Source of the DNA: JAUXEH01 sp965533275
GTDB lineage: Bacteria; Acidobacteriota; Aminicenantia; Aminicenantales; Aminicenantaceae
Reading direction: 5' to 3'
Length of the DNA: 64,000 nucleotides
Assembly (NCBI GenBank): GCA_965533275.1
Contig: CBESWG010000014.1
Span: 1-64,000 of the forward strand
The notes below the pieces were generated by a model. That model saw only the letters and a list, made by a program, of their open reading frames with translations, searched no databases and was not told the origin of the DNA. Positions 51,272 to 59,499 of the stretch are shown piece by piece. Every line of letters begins with the position of its first letter. Position 1 is the stretch's first letter. The position numbers and the translations under genes are program-made.

Positions 51272-51306
51272 ATCTTATGCTTCATCTTTTTCTTCTTCGT
51301 TTGCCT

Positions 51307-53052
51307 TCAGTTTGTCAGCTGTGTCAGGACCTTCTCCATGGCCTGGCGGACCTCGGTGCCGATCCCTTCGCCTTCGGTCAGGGAGCCGGCCTGGATTCCT
51401 AAGAGGAACGCATTCTGCATCTGCCGGGGATCCAGGATCTCCGTGACGATGGGCAGGATCTTGTGGCTCAGCCTGATGTTCTGGAGTACTATCTGCATGG
51501 GCAGGAGTGTCACCTTGCCGGGAGCCTGCTGCAGATCGACGGCGTCGAGCAGGATGAAGGGCTGTGAGTCGCCTTTGGAGTACAGGCCGTCGCTTTCCTC
51601 GATCTCGGACTCGAGCCAGACGTTGTCCACGCCCCGCTGTCTCAGTGCGCGGGCCAGCTCGATGCCGGCGGCATCGTCGCCCAGTGCAGGATTCCCTATC
51701 CCGATAAAGACGGGTGAACCCTGGTCCCGGACTTCGGACAGTCGAAGCTGCCAGTCGTTTTCCGGTGCGTTGTGGATCTCAGCCATGTGTGCGGAGCAGC
51801 TGATGCAGGGATCGTAAGCGCGAACCACGATCTCCAGGTGCTTACGGATGTCCTCATCGCCTTTGCCCTCGTCCAGGAGAGCCTGGGCCGCGGTGTGGCC
51901 GTAGCGCTCGATGTCCGCGGCGTTCTGTGCCGTGGGTGTGATGATGTCGGCGTAGGAGACCTTGCCGCCCGTGACCTCGTGGTGGTGGATGAGGAGTCCT
52001 CTTGGCGCCTCGACCAGCCCGGTCCCTTTTCCGTCTTTGGGGGTGTACTCGATGCGGGAGCCTTCGTCCTCGAGCTTCAGGAACTCGTCCACCAGCTCGG
52101 GGATGCGCTCAAAGGCATACATGATCTCCAGGGCCCGGGAGGGATTGTGGTAGAACGGATTGGTCTTCCAGCTGTCGTTGAAGTATTTCTGGAACATCTT
52201 ACCCGCCTCTCCCTGCAGCCTCTCGCCCAGATTCACGATCCGCGCCAGGGCGCCGACCGTATAGGCGTTCCCGTTGTAGCGGCTGTGCTTGGCATAGGAG
52301 TGGGGCACCACAAATTCGTTGGTGACCCGGGTGTAGTCATCCCGGAAGTATTTCTCTCCCGTTGAGATCAGGATCTCGTCTCCCCAGAATCCGAACTTGT
52401 TGCCTCCGGGCTCGCAGCACACGTACTGCGTCTCTGCTACGGGAACTTTCGGGTAGTCGATGCCGCAGAACAGGTCCACGGTCTTGAACACGAAGGGCAT
52501 GAACTGGATAGCGCGCTCCTTGATGAAGAGCATCTCTTCCCGGGTGGGCCATTTGCCGAAGCCGCCCACAACGGCGTTCTCACCGTGGATGAAGCGCCCA
52601 TTGGTGACCTTCATGATGTGGTTGCCGTAGTGCTTCATCTCCAGCGCGATCTTCACCTCGAACTCGTACTCGGAGGCCATGGCGATGGCATTGGGGAATC
52701 CAAGGAAGTCCGGCAGGGCCAGGTAAAAGGTGTGGAGCGAGTGGCTCTCGACGAACTCCCCCATGTGCATGAGCTCACGCATGATATAGGCCTTGCGGGA
52801 GATCTTGATGTCCATGGCGTTTTCCAGGGCCCTGAGCACGCCGTTCTTGTGCGAGCAGGTGCAGATGGCGCAGATGCGAGGGGACATGCTGGCATCTTCT
52901 TCTGGAGTGCGGCCCAGCACCAGTTTTTCGATCAGGCGGGGCCCTTCGTTGACGGTGAACCTCACATCGCTGACGACGCTGCCGTCGATGGTGGCGTGGA
53001 TGCCGCCATTGCCCTCGACTCTAGCCAGATGATCTATGCCTACGACTTTCAT
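51307..53052 (-). CDS. hydA: [NiFe] hydrogenase large (alpha) subunit fused to its own maturation protease
   Basis: A 581-residue protein. Residues 1-422 are a group-3b-type large subunit: start MKVVGIDHLARVEGNGGIH, N-terminal ligand motif RICAICTCSH with C61 and C64, and C-terminal ligand motif DPCISCSAH with C416 and C419. Normally the chain is cut just after this last His and a short tail is lost. Here a 23-residue linker (from M423) leads in frame into a 136-residue HycI/HyaD-type protease domain (446-581). Its nickel-sensing residues are conserved: D460 in GIGNPALGDDAAG, D503 in FILLDAVDLQQAPGKV and H530 in LSHKILPIVTEIL. There is no ribosome site before M423, so a separate internal start is unlikely. 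The ATG overlaps the hydD stop (ATGA). It is the last gene of hydBGDA. Confidence 0.93.
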   Translation of the reverse strand: MKVVGIDHLARVEGNGGIHATIDGSVVSDVRFTVNEGPRLIEKLVLGRTPEEDASMSPRICAICTCSHKNGVLRALENAMDIKISRKAYIMRELMHMGEFVESHSLHTFYLALPDFLGFPNAIAMASEYEFEVKIALEMKHYGNHIMKVTNGRFIHGENAVVGGFGKWPTREEMLFIKERAIQFMPFVFKTVDLFCGIDYPKVPVAETQYVCCEPGGNKFGFWGDEILISTGEKYFRDDYTRVTNEFVVPHSYAKHSRYNGNAYTVGALARIVNLGERLQGEAGKMFQKYFNDSWKTNPFYHNPSRALEIMYAFERIPELVDEFLKLEDEGSRIEYTPKDGKGTGLVEAPRGLLIHHHEVTGGKVSYADIITPTAQNAADIERYGHTAAQALLDEGKGDEDIRKHLEIVVRAYDPCISCSAHMAEIHNAPENDWQLRLSEVRDQGSPVFIGIGNPALGDDAAGIELARALRQRGVDNVWLESEIEESDGLYSKGDSQPFILLDAVDLQQAPGKVTLLPMQIVLQNIRLSHKILPIVTEILDPRQMQNAFLLGIQAGSLTEGEGIGTEVRQAMEKVLTQLTN

Positions 53053-53837
53053 TTTGGCTCCTTGTTTTTGAATTGCTCGAAGAATTCCTGGAATTTCGAA
53101 CCGGAGTAGTTGGACATGCGCTTCTTGATGGCCTCGATGTCGAAGCCCTTTTCCTGCAGCAGGTGGTACTCGGAGGTCAGGTTGGCTCCCTCCGCAGGTC
53201 CCCAGCAGCCGTAGCAGGGCACGTTGTGATCGGGGCACACGGCGCCGCAGCCGTCGGCGGTGAGGGGCCCCAGGCAGGGGATGCCCTTCTTCAGCAGGCA
53301 GTCGTTCTCGTGGTACTTGCAGGTGACGCACACGGGCACCGGGTAGTTCTCGGGCGGGGCGCCCTGCACCACGCGGGTGAAGAAGTTCAGGAACTGGTCC
53401 TTGCCCACCGGGCATCCGGGAAGATAGAAATCCACGTCGATGTAGGCGTCGATGGGTTTGGAGTGTACCGCTTTTGTGTGTGTGAAGTCGGTGTTGCCGT
53501 AGACCTCTTTAAGGTTCTCGGCCCACTCTTCTTCGCTGAACCGGGCCTGGATGCCGCCCACGGTGGCACAGAGTCCGAAGGCCACAACGATGCTGGCCCT
53601 CTTCCGGATGTCCTTGAGCTCCTCGATCTCCCTCTCTGTGGAGACCGAACCCTCGACCAGGGCTACGTCCAGGTCGCCGTCGATGTTGTCGCTCTTGGCC
53701 ATGAGGAAAGACTGGATGTCCACGGCCTTAAAGATGTCGATCAGCTCCATCTCGCAGTCGAGGATGAGGAGCCCGTCCCCGGCGCATCCGGTCAGTTCAT
53801 AAATTCCGATTTTAAGTTTTTTGCTGTTGTCGCTCAT
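53049..53837 (-). CDS. hydD: [NiFe] hydrogenase small (delta) subunit
   Basis: A 262-residue Fe-S subunit that passes electrons from the NiFe site. Cysteine motifs: ELTGCAGDGLLI (proximal cluster start), FGLCATVGGI, YLPGCPVGKD, then VCVTCKYHENDCLLKKG, CLGPLTADGCGAVCPD and VPCYGCWGP for the remaining [4Fe-4S] clusters. It belongs to the short cytoplasmic type without a Tat signal, as in sulfhydrogenase HydD and F420-type small subunits. It starts 10 bases after hydG and overlaps hydA. Confidence 0.93.
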   Translation of the reverse strand: MSDNSKKLKIGIYELTGCAGDGLLILDCEMELIDIFKAVDIQSFLMAKSDNIDGDLDVALVEGSVSTEREIEELKDIRKRASIVVAFGLCATVGGIQARFSEEEWAENLKEVYGNTDFTHTKAVHSKPIDAYIDVDFYLPGCPVGKDQFLNFFTRVVQGAPPENYPVPVCVTCKYHENDCLLKKGIPCLGPLTADGCGAVCPDHNVPCYGCWGPAEGANLTSEYHLLQEKGFDIEAIKKRMSNYSGSKFQEFFEQFKNKEPK

Positions 53838-53847
53838 GGTCGTCCTC

Positions 53848-54708
53848 TTATATTAGCTCTCTCATATGGATGACGTCCCAGTAGGAAAAAACCGGGCCGT
53901 CCAGGCAGGTGTAGATATAGTCGATGGCACAGTGGCCGCATTTGCCCACGCCGCACTTCATGCGGCGTTCCAGCGTCATCAGGATCTGGTCCTTGGGGAT
54001 GTCGAGCTTCAGAAACTCCTGGAGGACGAACTTGTACATGACGGGGGGACCGCAGACCAGGCCGAAGGTGTTGGCCGGATCGATGCCATCCAGGTGGGGG
54101 AAGAGCGTGGTCACGACTCCGGTTCCTTCGGTCCACTGTCCGGTGTCATCCGTGTCGACTGTAAGGTAGCATTCCAGGTCATCCCGCCCCTTGAGTTCCA
54201 GCTGCTCTTTTAGGAACAGCATCTCGTCCGGCTTCTTGGCGCCGTGCAGCAGGATCACACGGCCGAACTGGTCGCGGTTGTCGAGGCAGTAGAGCAGCAC
54301 GGAGCGAAGAGGCGCCGCACCCAGGCCGCCCATCACGATCAGGATGTCCTTGCCCTGCATCTGGTCCACGGGGAAGCCGGCTCCATAGGGGCCCCGCAGT
54401 CCGACCAGGTCGTTTTCCTTCAGGTTGAAGAGCGAGTTGGTGACCGTGCCGGTCTTGCGGATGCAGAATTCCAGCAGGCCGGGCCGGGACGGTGTGGACG
54501 AGATAGAAAAAGGAGCCTCTCCGGCGCCCAGGACGGTCATCATGGCGAACTGGCCAGTTTCGTAGCGGAAATCCAGCGCCTTCTGCATTTCGGCAATCCG
54601 GATCTGGAAGAAATTCACATCTTCTGTCAGGGGGTAGGTCCTCACGATCCGGGCTGGTTCCGGAAGGAATGGGTTGGCGATGTTGGTGGCTTTCTGTGCG
54701 CCGTTCAT
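53848..54708 (-). CDS. hydG: hydrogenase gamma subunit, FAD/NAD(P)-binding oxidoreductase
   Basis: A 286-residue ferredoxin-NADP-reductase-type subunit that exchanges electrons with NAD(P). The FAD-binding barrel has YETGQFAMMTVLGAGEAP followed by FSISS. The nucleotide-binding half has DILIVMGGLGAAPLRSVLLY and FGLVCGPPVMYKFVL. The C-terminal [2Fe-2S] ligands lie in MKCGVGKCGHCAIDYIYTC. The ATG at 54708 overlaps the hydB stop; a longer upstream extension is rejected. With HydB it forms the diaphorase half of a group 3b hydrogenase. NADP versus NAD preference cannot be read reliably. Confidence 0.92.
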   Translation of the reverse strand: MNGAQKATNIANPFLPEPARIVRTYPLTEDVNFFQIRIAEMQKALDFRYETGQFAMMTVLGAGEAPFSISSTPSRPGLLEFCIRKTGTVTNSLFNLKENDLVGLRGPYGAGFPVDQMQGKDILIVMGGLGAAPLRSVLLYCLDNRDQFGRVILLHGAKKPDEMLFLKEQLELKGRDDLECYLTVDTDDTGQWTEGTGVVTTLFPHLDGIDPANTFGLVCGPPVMYKFVLQEFLKLDIPKDQILMTLERRMKCGVGKCGHCAIDYIYTCLDGPVFSYWDVIHMRELI

Positions 54709-55766
54709 TTTGTCACCTCTTGACTGAGTCGATTCCAGAAGGCATCGGTATCCGCTCCGTCCAGCGAATCGGCCACGGTCTTGATGTTGATGTCGACCGG
54801 GCATGCCGCTATGCAGCGTCCGCAGCCCACGCAGGAGGGCTTGCCGTATTTGCCGATGTAGGCCTGGAGTTTGTGTGTGTACCAGAGCTTGAGCCTCTCC
54901 GCACGTTTCTCGCGGAAATTCTCGCCTCCGGCGACACCGGAATAATTTTCCAGCGTGCAGGCATCCCAGCAGCGGCTGATGTTGGAGTGCTCCGCTCCCA
55001 GGACGGGCCGGTCTTCCACGTTGTAGCAGTTGCAGGTGGGGCAGACATTGGTGCAGGAACCACACGCCAGGCAGGCTTCTCCGAGTTTTTCCCAGACGGG
55101 ATCGTTGTATCGGAGCTCCATGAGGTCGGGCATGGCCGCGAAGTTGATCTCGCTACTGAACGCCTTGTTCCGTTCCTCTCCCCGCTGCATGAACCGCTGG
55201 ATATCCTGGTCCTCGATTTCTTCCTGGAAGAGATCGGGCACGAGGCGGATCAGGTCGTCGCCCCGAGTGGAACCGATCCACACCAGGTAGAAGTCCTTGA
55301 GGTCGGTGAAGAACAGGTCATAGCCTTCTTCCACGATGTGCGTGTTGGTGGACTTGCACAGGCAGTGTTCATCGGGCCAGCAGGAGTGGCCGAGGATCAG
55401 CGCCTTCTTCCTGGATTCCAGGTAGTAGGGGTCGTCAATTGAGTAGCTGTAGAATTTGTCCATGGTGAGCAGGCCGGAGATGTCACAGGGATGGATTCCG
55501 AAAATGATCTTGTTCGAGACGTGCGAGAAATCAGGTGTGTATTCTGTCTTGGTCGCCTGGAACATGTTGAAGCGGGACGGGATCAGGATTTTTCGGGGGG
55601 GGAGGATGGTGCGGGTGTAGTTCAGGTCGATCTCGGAAAAGTCCTGCACGATCTGGAAGGTGTGTTTGTCGGGGCCCTTTTTGACCGGAGCCCAGAGCTC
55701 GGCCTCCCTGGAGATCGCCTCCAGGAAGGAAGAGAGGTCTTCCTTTTTCATTTTTACGATCTTCAT
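54705..55766 (-). CDS. hydB: hydrogenase beta subunit, Fe-S protein
   Basis: A 353-residue protein carrying two C-terminal [4Fe-4S] motifs, CLACGSCTNVCPTCNC and CVGCGRCIAACPVDIN. The N-terminal half is that of the sulfhydrogenase beta-subunit family (PPRKILIPSRFNMFQ, IIFGIHPCDISGLLTMDKF, LGHSCWPDEHCLC). It links HydG to the HydD-HydA dimer. It is the promoter-proximal gene of hydBGDA, with a sigma-54 element about 85 bases upstream. Confidence 0.92.
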   Translation of the reverse strand: MKIVKMKKEDLSSFLEAISREAELWAPVKKGPDKHTFQIVQDFSEIDLNYTRTILPPRKILIPSRFNMFQATKTEYTPDFSHVSNKIIFGIHPCDISGLLTMDKFYSYSIDDPYYLESRKKALILGHSCWPDEHCLCKSTNTHIVEEGYDLFFTDLKDFYLVWIGSTRGDDLIRLVPDLFQEEIEDQDIQRFMQRGEERNKAFSSEINFAAMPDLMELRYNDPVWEKLGEACLACGSCTNVCPTCNCYNVEDRPVLGAEHSNISRCWDACTLENYSGVAGGENFREKRAERLKLWYTHKLQAYIGKYGKPSCVGCGRCIAACPVDINIKTVADSLDGADTDAFWNRLSQEVTK

Positions 55767-55851
55767 TCCATAATTCCTTTATTAATATTTGTTGAAACAA
55801 TGAATGATCTGTGCATGATGTATTCTGCTGGTTTCCTAGAAAGAAGTGAGG

Positions 55852-55869
55852 ATGCAAAATCCATGCCGA
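55852..55869 (-). promoter_or_regulatory. sigma-54 promoter of the hydBGDA operon
   Basis: The minus strand reads TCGGCATGGATTTTGCAT (55869-55852). GG and GC are exactly ten bases apart and TTGCA is intact; the first base of TGGCA is C. The predicted start is near 55843, about 77 bases before hydB. A perfect palindrome CAAAATATTTTG (55884-55895) lies just upstream and could be a protein-binding site. The adjacent upstream gene encodes a GSFTGA-type sigma-54 activator. Confidence 0.68.
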
Positions 55870-56046
55870 TCTTGGCGGGAAGACAAAATATTTTGATGTT
55901 ATCCTAAGCTAAAGAAAACAAGGCAGTTAGCGGGGCCGATATTGTGGGGACAAGGGGAGGGAGCTTTGACAGGATGCAAACAGGGGCATTTTTCCCCACC
56001 CGCTGTGCAGATTTCTCCCACCCCCACTAGGGGACATCCCATGGGA

Positions 56047-57405
56047 TCAGGTGAGGTTGTACTTTTTGATCTTTGCCAGGAGGGTCTTGCGGTCGATGCC
56101 CAGTATCTGGGCGGTCTTGCTCCGGTTGCCGTGGTTGGCCTGGAGGACAAGCTGGATGTATTCCTGTTCCATCTGCTCCATGCTCTTGTGCTGACCCCCG
56201 GTGGGTTTCAGGAAAGAGAGGTTCGATCCGATCCCATGATAGAGCAGGCCCGTCAGGTCGATCTGGTCGGACTCCGAGAGGACCACGGCCCGCTCAATCG
56301 TGTTTTCCAGCTCGCGAATGTTGCCGGGCCATTCATACTCCAGCAGGGCTTTCCGGGCTTCCGGAGAGATCTGACGGATGGTCTTCCTTGCTTTTTTGTT
56401 GGATTTGAGGATGAAGTGCTCCAGGAGATCCGGGATGTCTTCCCTTCTTTCGCGGAGTGGAGGGAGATGGATGGGGACGACGCTCAGGCGGTAGAAGAGG
56501 TCCTCGCGGAACTTGCCGGCCTGGACACATTCGGCCAGGTTCTCGTTGGTAGCGGCAATGATGCGCACGTCCACCTTGAGGGGCTGCGTGCTGCCGATCC
56601 GGGTGATTTCGCGTTCCTGGATGGCGCGCAGCAGCTTGGCTTGGATGTTGAGGCTGATGTTGCTGATCTCGTCCAGGAAGATGGTGCCGCCGTCTGCCAC
56701 CTCGAAGCGGCCGTGTTTCGTCTCGTGGGCGCCGGTGAAGGAGCCCCTGACGTGACCGAACAGCTCGCTCTCGAACAGGGTCTCGACCAGTGCCCCGCAG
56801 TCTACGACCACGAAGGGAGCGTTCCGCCTGTAGCTGAAGTTATGGATCTGAGCCGCCAGCAGCTCCTTGCCTGTGCCGCTCTCCCCGGTGATCAATACCG
56901 TGCTTTCCGACACGCTCACGCGGCGCACGATATCCATGACCTTGACGATGGAGTCACTCTTGCCGACCACCATGCCGGACTGGGTCGTCTGATTGAACTC
57001 CTCCTGCAGGGCGATGCTTTGTGAGTACAGCGTGCGGCTCTCCAAGGCCTTTTTCACAATGACGCGCAGCTCCTCCGGGCTGAATGGCTTGGCGAGATAA
57101 TCGAAAGCGCCACGTTTGATGGTGTCCACAGCGGATTCGATGGAGGCGAAACCGGTGATGATGATGACTGGTGTCTCGGGGGAGTCAGCCTTGATGCGGG
57201 TGAGGACCTCCTTGCCTTCCATCCCCGGCAGCTTGAGATCCAGCAGCACAGCATAAAAGGAGCCCTGTTTGAGGAGCTTGAGGCCCTGGACGCCGTCAGC
57301 GGCAGTCTGAACATCGTACCCCTGCTTCCTCAGGACGATGCTGCAGGAGTCACGGATGGCTTCTTCGTCGTCGATGATCAGGATCTGGGCGTTGTCATTC
57401 TTCAT
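56047..57405 (-). CDS. NtrC-family sigma-54-dependent response regulator
   Basis: A 452-residue protein in three parts. The first is a receiver (ILIIDDEEAIRDSCSIVL, Asp in AVLLDLKLPGMEG, FDYLAKPFSPEEL). The second is an AAA+ domain with Walker A GESGTGKELLAAQIH, the sigma-54 contact loop in RGSFTGAHETKHG, Walker B GGTIFLDEIS and an arginine-finger region. The third is a Fis-type DNA-binding helix-turn-helix (NHGNRSKTAQILGIDRKTLL). It overlaps the histidine-kinase gene by 11 bases, so the two form one system. The sigma-54 elements at 55.86 kb and 50.87 kb are the obvious targets. Confidence 0.94.
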   Translation of the reverse strand: MKNDNAQILIIDDEEAIRDSCSIVLRKQGYDVQTAADGVQGLKLLKQGSFYAVLLDLKLPGMEGKEVLTRIKADSPETPVIIITGFASIESAVDTIKRGAFDYLAKPFSPEELRVIVKKALESRTLYSQSIALQEEFNQTTQSGMVVGKSDSIVKVMDIVRRVSVSESTVLITGESGTGKELLAAQIHNFSYRRNAPFVVVDCGALVETLFESELFGHVRGSFTGAHETKHGRFEVADGGTIFLDEISNISLNIQAKLLRAIQEREITRIGSTQPLKVDVRIIAATNENLAECVQAGKFREDLFYRLSVVPIHLPPLRERREDIPDLLEHFILKSNKKARKTIRQISPEARKALLEYEWPGNIRELENTIERAVVLSESDQIDLTGLLYHGIGSNLSFLKPTGGQHKSMEQMEQEYIQLVLQANHGNRSKTAQILGIDRKTLLAKIKKYNLT

Positions 57406-59380
57406 CGTTCGCTCGATCGATAGGCAGCTTGACGGCGAAGGTGGCGCCCTCCCCCGCCTGGCTTCTCACCTCTATCGTCCCCCCGTGTTTGCGGATGATG
57501 CTGTAGCTGATGGCGAGCCCGAGGCCCGTGCCCTTTCCCACTTCCTTGGTGGAGAAAAACGGCTCAAACAGCCTTTTGATCTCCTCTTCCGGAATCCCAT
57601 GGCCTGTGTCGGAGAACCGGATATCGATGTAGCGCTCATCCGAGTTCAGCTCCGTGCGGAGCGTGAGGGTCCCGTCGTTGTCCATGGCTTCGGCCGCGTT
57701 GAGGATGATGTTCATGAAGACCTGCTGGAGCTGAGAGCCGTCGCCCACGATCAGAGGGAGGTCCGTCGCCAGGTGTCTCTCGATGATGATGTTCTGGAAC
57801 ATGGCCTGGTCTTCGATGATGTACAGGGATTTTTCCACGACAGCGTTGATATCCAGGGGGGACATCTCCGGGTCCCTGGGTCGGGCGAATTCCAACAGAC
57901 CCTTGACGATATCCTTGCAGCGGGAGGTTTCCTTGATGATCTTTTTCAGGTTGCTGTAGTGGGGGTTGTCTTTGGGCGTGTCTTCCAGCAGCAGGTGGCT
58001 GTAGATGAGTATGCCGCCGAGGGGATTGTTGATCTCGTGTGCGACACCGGCCGACAGCTTCCCCAGGGAGGCCAGCTTCTCGGACTGGATGAGGGAGGCC
58101 TGCATCTTGGTCAGCTCCTTGGTGCGCTCCTCCACCTTCCTCTCCAGGGTCGTTCCCCAGGTGACGAGCTCCTCGTTGGCCGTCTTGAGGTCTTCCGTCA
58201 TCCTGTTGAAGGAGTTCGCCAGGTAGCCGATCTCGTCCGAGGACGTGACTTCGACGGTATGGGAGAGGTCTCCCCGAGAGATCTTCTGCGTGGCCTCCAC
58301 CATCTTCCACAGCGGGTTGATGATACGTCCGGTGGAGAAATAGAGTATGATGATCAACAGGACGACGCACAGCGAGGCGATGAGCACGAACGTGGACATG
58401 ACCCGCCTTGCTATATCGAGATAGGGCTGTTCCAGGGTGCCTACGTAGAGGATGCCGATGATCGCGTCCTCGATGTCTTGTATGGGCTCGTAGGCCGTGA
58501 TGTACCAGTCGTTGACGACGAAGGCCCTGTCGTTCCAGGATTTCCCTTCCAGCAGGACCGCGGTGTTGACCTCCTTGGACACGCGGGTTCCGATCGCACG
58601 GGTTCCGTTGTTGTTCCGGACATTGGTCGAGATCCGCAGGTCCTGCTGAAAGATGGTCGCGGTCCCGGTCTCTATGCCATGATATTTTTCTCCCTTGTAG
58701 ATGGTCTCCTTGATCCGGTCCACGATATCATAGTTGCGGTTCAGGATGATGCCGCCGTAGAGGACGCCCAGCAGTGTGCCCGAGGCATCGACTACCGCGG
58801 CCGCGGCCTTCAGCATCATTCCGCTGGTCTCGCTGTCTTTGGGCCTTTCGGCGGCCTTGGGCGTCTCGATGAACTGGAAGAAGGCCTTCTCGGCCAGGTC
58901 CTCGCCCTCCTTGAGGAGTTCACTCCGTGGGACGATCTGGGTGTGAGCTGCGGCCTCCCTGTTCATGGCCCGCTCGATGATCGCATCTCCGGACTGGTCG
59001 TCGCCCACCACCTCGGGATTGCGGCAGCGCACGACCACGGTCCCGTTCCTATCCGTGAGGGTGAGGACGTCCAGGCCGTAGTCCCGGCGGGCCCGGGTCA
59101 GGTCCTGGCATATGATCTCATGGTCTCCGCTCCGGATGTCGTCGTGCAGGCTCGCCCGGGCCGCGGTCAGGCTGATGATTTCCTTTATGTCCTTGAGCTT
59201 TTCGTTATAGACCATCCAGGCGGCTGCCAGGTCGTGGTTCACCTTGGTCTGGGCCTGCGAGATCAGGGTGTTCTTGATGATCCTCTGGCCGAAATAGAGA
59301 GCGAGCAGCCCCCCGATAAGGATGATGATGAGGAAGCTGAGGATGATCTTGGTGCGGAGAGAAAGATTTGGAAACTTCAT
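57395..59380 (-). CDS. membrane sensor histidine kinase (periplasmic Cache-like, HAMP, HisKA, HATPase)
   Basis: A 661-residue kinase. The first membrane helix (IILSFLIIILIGGLLALYFG) is followed by a periplasmic sensor of about 280 residues resembling a double-Cache/sCache3 fold. The second helix (FVLIASLCVVLLIIILYF) leads to a HAMP domain. A short coiled coil precedes the HisKA H box (LSAGVAHEINNPLGGI). The ATP-binding boxes are IILNAAEAMDND, DTGHGIPEEEIK, FEPFFSTKEVGKGTGLGL. The Cache-type sensor suggests a small external metabolite rather than H2 itself. Its end overlaps the NtrC-type regulator gene. A weak TACAAT -10 element lies at 59425-59420. Confidence 0.92.
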   Translation of the reverse strand: MKFPNLSLRTKIILSFLIIILIGGLLALYFGQRIIKNTLISQAQTKVNHDLAAAWMVYNEKLKDIKEIISLTAARASLHDDIRSGDHEIICQDLTRARRDYGLDVLTLTDRNGTVVVRCRNPEVVGDDQSGDAIIERAMNREAAAHTQIVPRSELLKEGEDLAEKAFFQFIETPKAAERPKDSETSGMMLKAAAAVVDASGTLLGVLYGGIILNRNYDIVDRIKETIYKGEKYHGIETGTATIFQQDLRISTNVRNNNGTRAIGTRVSKEVNTAVLLEGKSWNDRAFVVNDWYITAYEPIQDIEDAIIGILYVGTLEQPYLDIARRVMSTFVLIASLCVVLLIIILYFSTGRIINPLWKMVEATQKISRGDLSHTVEVTSSDEIGYLANSFNRMTEDLKTANEELVTWGTTLERKVEERTKELTKMQASLIQSEKLASLGKLSAGVAHEINNPLGGILIYSHLLLEDTPKDNPHYSNLKKIIKETSRCKDIVKGLLEFARPRDPEMSPLDINAVVEKSLYIIEDQAMFQNIIIERHLATDLPLIVGDGSQLQQVFMNIILNAAEAMDNDGTLTLRTELNSDERYIDIRFSDTGHGIPEEEIKRLFEPFFSTKEVGKGTGLGLAISYSIIRKHGGTIEVRSQAGEGATFAVKLPIDRANDEE

Positions 59381-59440
59381 GGCCTGCGTGTGCTCGAACC
59401 CGGTTCCGGGTTAAGGTCCATTGTAGCCTATCTGCCCCAT

Positions 59441-59476
59441 AAAAAAAAGGCGGGAACCGAAAAATCGGTTCCCGCC
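59441..59476 (-). terminator. intrinsic terminator of the hdrA-mvhDGA operon
   Basis: Minus strand: GGCGGGAACCGA pairs perfectly over 12 bp (59476-59465 with 59460-59449) around a TTTT loop and is followed by eight T residues (59448-59441). It begins 24 bases after the mvhA stop and cleanly separates this operon from the kinase/regulator pair downstream. Confidence 0.92.
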
Positions 59477-59499
59477 CGGATTCGCGGTTAGCCGCGGGA

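Larger units (their letters stand above)
50840..51306. other. 467-base intergenic region with promoter, inverted repeat and terminator structures
   Basis: No credible coding sequence is present. From left to right it holds the leader and sigma-54 promoter of the receiver operon (50840-50881), about 150 bases without recognised signals, an imperfect 26-base inverted-repeat pair (51033-51141), a strong 11-bp hairpin (51156-51187), and a long-loop hairpin with a T run that probably ends the hydBGDA transcript (51201-51271). Confidence 0.7.

Noticed and set aside
51784..51786. ATG at M423 of HydA as a separate start for a free-standing protease gene
   Set aside because: No Shine-Dalgarno-like sequence lies upstream (the preceding codons encode the DPCISCSAH ligand motif) and the frame is continuous, so an in-frame fusion is the simpler reading.
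57338..59491. 717-codon open frame on the plus strand opposite the histidine-kinase gene
   Set aside because: It is antisense to a clearly conserved kinase, has low-complexity composition (D, G, V, L rich) and no recognisable domain. Long antisense frames are expected in GC-rich genes with this codon use.
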